In this document: piece after piece, positions 59,254 to 64,000 of the stretch
Position numbering within the stretch: position 1 is the stretch's first letter
Layout of the letters: each line of letters begins with the position of its first letter
Assembly (NCBI RefSeq): GCF_014640315.1
Contig: NZ_BMGS01000009.1
Location: 62,001-126,000 of the forward strand
DNA from: Hymenobacter glacieicola
Lineage (GTDB): Bacteria; Bacteroidota; Bacteroidia; Cytophagales; Hymenobacteraceae
Length of the DNA: 64,000 nt
Reading direction: 5' to 3'
Position numbers and translations under genes: made by a program
Notes under the pieces: generated by a model
The model's database searches: none
What the model was told of the DNA's origin: nothing
The model's input: only the letters and a program-made list of their open reading frames with translations

Positions 59254-60099
59254 ATGACCGACTCCATTCCTTCCGTTTCGCCCCCCACGGTAGCCGTACT
59301 GGGTTGTGGCTGGCTAGGTTTGCCCCTGGCGCAGGCCCTGGTGGCGTTGGGCTACCGCGTGCACGGCTCTACTACCACCCCGGGCCAGCTCCTTACCCTG
59401 CGCGACGCCGGGATTCGGCCCTTTCTGCTCCGGCTGGCTCCCAACCTCACTGCTACTGATGCCGACACCCTACGGGCTCAGCTACAAGGCGCCGACGTGC
59501 TGGTGCTGAACGTGCCACCAACCCGCGGGGCCGGCTCCCCCGAGGCCTACCCGGCGCTGCTGCGCCCGGTGGCCGAAACAGCCGCTCAGGTAGGCGTTCG
59601 GCATGTGCTGCTGGTCAGCTCCACGGGCGTGTATGCCGACGAGCCCCGTCTGATGCGGGAGCCCGACGCGCAGGCCGCTGCCACGGCCGCCGCCCCGTTG
59701 CTGCAGGCCGAAGCCTTGTTTCAGGGCCCCGCCCACACGGTAGTGCGCCTGGCCGGCTTAATGGGCCCGGGGCGCGCGCCGGGCCGGTTTTTGGCGGGGC
59801 GCGCGGGCGTTCCTCACGGCGAAGCGCCCGTCAACCTGATTCACTTGCAGGATTGCATTAGCCTGCTCAGCCGCATTATTGAGCAGGATTTATGGGGCTA
59901 CACGTTCAACGCCAGCGCTGCTACCCATCCTACCCGCCGCACGTTCTACACGGTCGCCGCTACCCGGCTCGGCTTGCAGCCGCCCACGTTTCTGGAAGAG
60001 TCTGCGGGAGGCAAGCAGATTGATTCTACCCTTATTCGGGAGCTGACCGGCTACCAGTTCCGCCACGAAGATGTGGTGGCCGCCCTCGAATATTGCTGA
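59254..60099 (+). CDS. NAD(P)-dependent SDR-type epimerase/reductase (YeeZ-like)
   Basis: ATG 59254 (MTDSIPSVSPPTVAVLGCGW) gives 281 residues; a TTG at 59218 is less likely. The nucleotide motif is VLGCGWLGLPLAQALV (GxGxxG). An extended-SDR pattern with VSSTGVYAD and a Pro/Gly-rich loop follows. Substrate unknown. It is upstream of a flavoprotein gene, same strand, 54 bases apart. Confidence 0.87.
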   Translation: MTDSIPSVSPPTVAVLGCGWLGLPLAQALVALGYRVHGSTTTPGQLLTLRDAGIRPFLLRLAPNLTATDADTLRAQLQGADVLVLNVPPTRGAGSPEAYPALLRPVAETAAQVGVRHVLLVSSTGVYADEPRLMREPDAQAAATAAAPLLQAEALFQGPAHTVVRLAGLMGPGRAPGRFLAGRAGVPHGEAPVNLIHLQDCISLLSRIIEQDLWGYTFNASAATHPTRRTFYTVAATRLGLQPPTFLEESAGGKQIDSTLIRELTGYQFRHEDVVAALEYC

Positions 60100-60141
60100 T
60101 GTTGCGGTAGCCCGGGCCTTCGCTGCCAGCCGCCTAAGCCG

Positions 60142-60149
60142 TATCTTTG
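60142..60149 (+). promoter_or_regulatory. -7 element immediately before the HI0933-like gene
   Basis: TATCTTTG matches TAnnTTTG and ends 4 bases before the GTG start at 60154, implying a leaderless mRNA. Confidence 0.5.
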
Positions 60150-60153
60150 CAGC

Positions 60154-61395
60154 GTGAATGAAGCGAAGCGTACAGTGGCCGTATTGGGCGGGGGAGCCGC
60201 GGGTTTTTTCGGGGCCATTGCCTGCGCCGAGGCCAACCCCAGCCTGCGGGTAGTCCTGATTGAGAAAACTTCCAAGCTGCTGAGCAAGGTCCGCATTTCG
60301 GGTGGGGGGCGCTGCAACGTGACCCATGCCGCCGACACGGCCGCCCAACTAGTGCAGCACTACCCCCGCGGGGCCAAGCAACTCAAAGAGGCCTTCAAGC
60401 AGTTTGGTGCCTTGGACACGGTCCGCTGGTTTGAGCAGCGCGGCGTGCGCCTCAAAACCGAGCCCGACGGCCGCATGTTTCCCACCACCGACTCCTCAGA
60501 AACCATTGCCCAGTGCCTGCTGACGGCAGCTCGGGTAGCGGGCGTTGAAATCCTGCTGCAAACCACTGCCGAGCACATTGCACTGCTACCCGCGGGGGGC
60601 TTCGAGCTGACCCTGACGGGCGCCCACGCCCAGAAGCTTGCGGTAGCACGACTGCTGGTAGCCACCGGCGGTGCACCTAAAACGGAGCAGTATGAGTGGC
60701 TGCGCCAGCTAGGCCACACGGTGCAGGAACCAGTACCCAGCTTGTTTACTTTCAACGTACCCAATTCCCCGCTGCGGGAGCTGCCGGGCGTGAGCGTGCC
60801 CCGGGCGCGGGTGCGCGTAAGCGGCGAAAAGCTGGAATACGAAGGTCCAGTGCTGGTCACGCACTGGGGCCTGAGCGGACCGGCAGTACTCAAGCTTTCC
60901 GCCTGGGGCGCCCGCCGCTTGCACGAGCTGCAGTACCAGAGCACTACCCTCATCAACTGGATTCCTGAGTACACCGAGGACACGCTGCGCCAGTACTTGG
61001 TAGAGTTCCGGGAGCTGCACGGCAAGAAGGTGGTAGCCAGCAATCCGCTCTGCGGCCTGCCCCAACGCCTGTGGCGCACGCTCACGGAGCAGGCCGGCGT
61101 TGGGCCGGAAACCCGCTGGAACGAGCTGCCCGCCAAGCTTCAGAACCGCCTCATCGAGAGCCTGCTCCGCACGGCCCTACCCGTGCGCGGCAAAACCACC
61201 TACAAGGACGAGTTTGTCACCTGTGGGGGCATCACGCTCAGTGAAATCAATATGCAAACCATGGAGAGCCGCCGCGTACCTGGGCTGCATTTTGCCGGGG
61301 AAGTACTTGACATTGACGGCATTACTGGTGGCTTCAACTTTCAGGCAGCCTGGACCACGGGCTACCTGGCCGGGCGGGCCCTGGCTGCTGCGTAA
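60154..61395 (+). CDS. HI0933-like FAD-dependent oxidoreductase
   Basis: This 413-residue flavoprotein starts at GTG 60154 (no ATG fits). The FAD dinucleotide motif is VLGGGAAGFFGAIA. The next family motifs are KLLSKVRISGGGRCNVTH and TGGAPKTEQYEWLRQLGH, and the C-terminal GGITLSEINMQTMESR and ITGGFNFQAAWTTG. HI0933-family proteins are widespread flavoproteins of uncertain physiological role. A consensus -7 element directly precedes the start. Confidence 0.92.
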   Translation: MNEAKRTVAVLGGGAAGFFGAIACAEANPSLRVVLIEKTSKLLSKVRISGGGRCNVTHAADTAAQLVQHYPRGAKQLKEAFKQFGALDTVRWFEQRGVRLKTEPDGRMFPTTDSSETIAQCLLTAARVAGVEILLQTTAEHIALLPAGGFELTLTGAHAQKLAVARLLVATGGAPKTEQYEWLRQLGHTVQEPVPSLFTFNVPNSPLRELPGVSVPRARVRVSGEKLEYEGPVLVTHWGLSGPAVLKLSAWGARRLHELQYQSTTLINWIPEYTEDTLRQYLVEFRELHGKKVVASNPLCGLPQRLWRTLTEQAGVGPETRWNELPAKLQNRLIESLLRTALPVRGKTTYKDEFVTCGGITLSEINMQTMESRRVPGLHFAGEVLDIDGITGGFNFQAAWTTGYLAGRALAAA

Positions 61396-61589
61396 TTGGT
61401 ACATACGCTGGGTTTCTATGGTAACGAACGGGCAACTACGCCTTGCTTGTTGAACTTGAAACCAACTTGCTTGGCACGGCGTAGCGCTGAGCGGCGATAT
61501 TCGTTTTAGCACTTATTGCAACTTGATTTGGGTTCTATCAGTAAAGAAGGGCACAACTATCTTTCCTAACACCCAAATTTCCTCTCCTC

Positions 61590-62036
61590 ATGGACGCTAA
61601 AACCCTCCAAGCCGGCCTCAACGAACTCCTGGAAACCCTAAAAGATGGTCAGCGCGGCTACGCCGAAGCCATGACCGACGTAGAGGACGCTGATCTGAAG
61701 CAGATTTTTAAGAAATATGCCGCTCAGCGCTCCGAGTACATCACGGAGCTGGAAGACCAGATGCACAAGTTGAACCTGCATCCGGAAGAGGAATCCTCCA
61801 TTACGGGTACCGTACACCGCGCCTTTATCAACCTGAAAGGTCTGATAACCGGCAAAGACCGGCACAGCATCCTGGCTGAGTGCGAGCGGGGTGAAGACTA
61901 CGCCAAAAAAGCCTACGAAACAGCCCAGAAACTGCAAGGCATACCCAGCGAGCTGCAAGCCCTCATTGCCAAACAGGCCGCTGGCGTAACCCAAGGCCAC
62001 GACGAGATGCGCGCCCTGCGCGACTCCTCGAAATAG
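61590..62036 (+). CDS. DUF2383 four-helix-bundle protein
   Basis: This 148-residue protein has the ferritin-like DUF2383 pattern in four helices, with LNELLETLKDGQRGYAEAM, AAQRSEYITELEDQM, ECERGEDYAKKAYETA and a final helix. The family is related to PA2169 and stress-induced proteins. Metal binding is not evident. No -33/-7 promoter is recognised. Confidence 0.9.
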   Translation: MDAKTLQAGLNELLETLKDGQRGYAEAMTDVEDADLKQIFKKYAAQRSEYITELEDQMHKLNLHPEEESSITGTVHRAFINLKGLITGKDRHSILAECERGEDYAKKAYETAQKLQGIPSELQALIAKQAAGVTQGHDEMRALRDSSK

Positions 62037-62084
62037 CCCACACAACTGCCCCTAGGCGGCTAGTGGTTTGCTACCGCATAGTTT

Positions 62085-62144
62085 GCCCAAGGTTAAATAG
62101 CAAAGGCCACTCGTTCGAGTGGCCTTTGCTATTTAACCTTGGGC
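62085..62144. terminator. Very long perfect palindromic terminator
   Basis: Arms 62085-62113 and 62116-62144 are perfectly complementary over 29 bp, with only two centre bases (so the terminal loop opens a few pairs). Core: AAATAGCAAAGGCCACTCG. It lies between the convergent DUF2383 and helicase genes. It shares the AAATAGCAA stretch with the palindrome at 9834. Confidence 0.8.
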
Positions 62145-62176
62145 TATATCGGCTTGCGGCCGAGACTGGAAGTTAC

Positions 62177-64000
62177 CTATTCGTCGAAGCCGCCGTTGTC
62201 GCGCTTGCCTTTGTAGCCGCCGCCGTAGCTGCTGCCACCGCTGCGGTTACCCCCGAAGGAGCCGCCCTCCCGACGGTCGCCGCCGTAAGAACCACCGCCC
62301 CGGTTGCCACCGTAGCTACCACCGCCGCGGTTGCCGCCAAAGCCGCCTTCCCGCCGCTCACCGCCGCCGTAGGAGCTGCCACCACGGTTGCCACCGTAGG
62401 AGCCACCGCCGCGGTTGCCGCCGAAGCCGCCTTCTCGCCGCTCGCCACCACCGAAGCCACCCGGGCCCCGGCGCGGACGCTCGCCACCGAAGCCCCCCCG
62501 GTTACCGCCTTCTTGCTGAGCATCACCCTCCTGGCGAGGGGTAGCAATGTTGAAGGCTACCGGCCGGCCCTGAATGGTGCTGCGGCCCAGTTGGCTGACC
62601 ACCTCTTCCACGAACTCGTTTGGTACTTCCACGAAGCTGAACTTATCGTAGAGGGCAATGTCGCCTACCTTACCGGCCGTGAGGCTGGTGTTTTCGGCAA
62701 TCAGGTCCACAATGTCACGGGGGTGCAGACGGTCCTTTTTGCCCATGGTTACGAACAGGCGCGTGAAGCCGGGGCGGGCCGCCCCCTGGGTGCGGCTGGC
62801 GTCGAGGCTTTCCTGGGCGCGCTTGTCCTCTTTCATCGTCATTTTCAGCAGAGCCGCCGCCACGTCCAGGGACGTTACGCCGTCTTCCTGATCCTGGTCG
62901 ATGAGGCGCTGCACCCGGGCAATGTACTTGTCCAGGTTCCCCTTCTCAATCACCTCCTTAATGGAGTTGAGCATGAGGGTAGTTTTCACTTCCGACACAT
63001 CTTCAAACGAAGGCACCCGCTCCTGCTTGATGGTGGCCTTGGTGAAGCGCATGATGTCGCGCAGCTTGTAGATGTCGCGGCCGCTCACAAAAGTGAAGGC
63101 CTTGCCCTGCTTGCCGGCGCGGCCGGTGCGGCCGATGCGGTGCACGTAGTATTCCTCGTCGGCGGGCAGGTCGTAGTTTACGACTACCTCCACGTTGTCC
63201 ACGTCGATGCCGCGGGCGGCTACGTCGGTGGCGACCAGGATTTCCAGGGTGCCTTTGCGGAATTTGTCGAGCGTATTCTGGCGCTGCTGCTGGCCCATGT
63301 CGCCGTGCAGGCCTTCGGCGAAGTAGCCTTTGGCTTGCAGGTCACCCACGATTTCGTCCACCATGCGCTTCGTGTTAGCGAAGACGATGCCCGACTTAAT
63401 GTTGTACATGTCGATGAGACGGGTCAGCACGTCCTTCTTCTGGGGGCCGCGCACCTCAAAGTAGCTCTGCTCGATGTTGGTAACCGTCATTTCCTGATGG
63501 TTAACCTTCACGATCTGCGGATCCGTCTGGTAGCGCTTGGTCATCTCCATGATCGGCTTGCTCATGGTAGCCGAGAAGAACACCGTCTGGCGCTGCTCGG
63601 GCATCTTCTTGAGCACCGTCTCGATGTCGTCGCGGAAGCCCATGTCCAGCATCTCATCCGCTTCATCGAGGATGATCATTTTGCAGTTGTCAAGCTTGAG
63701 GGTACCCCGCTCGATGTGGTCCATCACGCGGCCGGGCGTACCAATCACAATCTGCACGCCGCGCTCCAGGGCGCGGAACTGCCGGTCGTAGCTGGAGCCA
63801 CCGTAAATCGGCACTACGGCCAAGCCGCGCTTGTATTTGCCGAGCTTCTGGATTTCGCCGGAAACCTGCACGGCCAGTTCGCGGGTAGGGCAGAGCACCA
63901 GGCACTGCACTTCGCGCGACTCGGTGTCGATGCGCTCAATGGCGGGAATAGAGAAAGCGGCCGTTTTGCCGGTGCCCGTCTGGGCCTGTCCAATTACGTC
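62177..64000 (-). CDS. DEAD-box RNA helicase, CsdA/DeaD-like, with RGG tail (cut by the window edge)
   Basis: The gene runs off the right edge: the reading frame continues past 64000, and the first ~40 residues are outside the window. Visible motifs: AQTGTGKT (I), CPTREL (Ia), DEAD (II), SAT (III), ATDVAARGIDV (V) and HRIGRTGRAG (VI). After the helicase core comes a DbpA/CsdA-type RNA-binding domain (RLFVTMGKKDRLHPRDIVDL, FSFVEVPNEFVEEV). A Gly/Arg/Ser tail of about 100 residues with repeated GGFGGNRGG units follows. It probably acts in ribosome assembly or cold adaptation. Confidence 0.94.
   Translation of the reverse strand, partial: DVIGQAQTGTGKTAAFSIPAIERIDTESREVQCLVLCPTRELAVQVSGEIQKLGKYKRGLAVVPIYGGSSYDRQFRALERGVQIVIGTPGRVMDHIERGTLKLDNCKMIILDEADEMLDMGFRDDIETVLKKMPEQRQTVFFSATMSKPIMEMTKRYQTDPQIVKVNHQEMTVTNIEQSYFEVRGPQKKDVLTRLIDMYNIKSGIVFANTKRMVDEIVGDLQAKGYFAEGLHGDMGQQQRQNTLDKFRKGTLEILVATDVAARGIDVDNVEVVVNYDLPADEEYYVHRIGRTGRAGKQGKAFTFVSGRDIYKLRDIMRFTKATIKQERVPSFEDVSEVKTTLMLNSIKEVIEKGNLDKYIARVQRLIDQDQEDGVTSLDVAAALLKMTMKEDKRAQESLDASRTQGAARPGFTRLFVTMGKKDRLHPRDIVDLIAENTSLTAGKVGDIALYDKFSFVEVPNEFVEEVVSQLGRSTIQGRPVAFNIATPRQEGDAQQEGGNRGGFGGERPRRGPGGFGGGERREGGFGGNRGGGSYGGNRGGSSYGGGERREGGFGGNRGGGSYGGNRGGGSYGGDRREGGSFGGNRSGGSSYGGGYKGKRDNGGFDE

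Noticed and set aside
62230..62470. CRISPR-like or tandem DNA repeat
   Set aside because: Repetition is due to the coding of a Gly/Arg-rich protein tail, not spacer-repeat units.

Overview
The window looks like chromosomal DNA of a GC-rich Bacteroidota, most likely Hymenobacter or a close relative. Evidence: promoters carry the Bacteroidota -7 element TAnnTTTG (clearest before two tRNA-Asp genes, with a -33 TTG about 20 bases upstream); the gene families are typical of the group (S46 dipeptidyl-peptidase, DUF3127, DUF4159, DUF1571, RlaP/Pnkp/Hen1); strong Shine-Dalgarno sites are absent; and coding DNA is GC-rich. The genus is inferred from overall resemblance, not from a marker gene. There is no rRNA, transposase, integrase, CRISPR array or prophage.

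Layout: 0-6 kb groES-groEL, a POT peptide transporter and ATP-dependent PEP carboxykinase. 6-14 kb S1/P1 nuclease, an SDR, rsmE, a DUF4159 protein, then a minus-strand series including accA, an MBL hydrolase, a patatin and a PlsC-like acyltransferase. 14.2-14.8 kb two identical tRNA-Asp genes. 14.8-17.7 kb an ADP-ribosylglycohydrolase/HAD operon and two tandem small basic secreted proteins. 17.8-30.8 kb an accessory region holding a split RNA-repair system, all on the minus strand: two RlaP nucleotidyltransferases, the three-domain Pnkp end-healing/ligase enzyme and the Hen1 RNA methyltransferase. These alternate with a frameshifted acetyltransferase, an M28 peptidase, a YwqG-like protein, a NIPSNAP protein and an OmpA protein. 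31-39.5 kb a methyltransferase/SRPBCC pair, a DEAD-box helicase, a XRE regulator and long AT-rich non-coding stretches. 39.5-64 kb cell-wall L,D-transpeptidase, M1 aminopeptidase, cyanophycinase facing an isoaspartyl peptidase, DUF3127, several enzymes, an S46 peptidase, an amidohydrolase, a GT2, and at the right edge a second DEAD-box helicase (CsdA type) cut by the window end.

Two things stand out. First, the Hen1-Pnkp-RlaP-RlaP set: Pnkp heals and seals broken RNA, Hen1 methylates the 3' end to mark the repair and activates the ligase, and the RlaP enzymes probably add or modify nucleotides. Second, a small AT-rich gene of the GxxExxY family at 57.65-58.03 kb lies between inverted copies of a ~48-bp repeat (one mismatch). 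The outer end of each copy coincides with the TAA stop codon of the flanking gene. A solo copy sits at the groEL stop codon. This looks like a small mobile or gene-end-targeting element.
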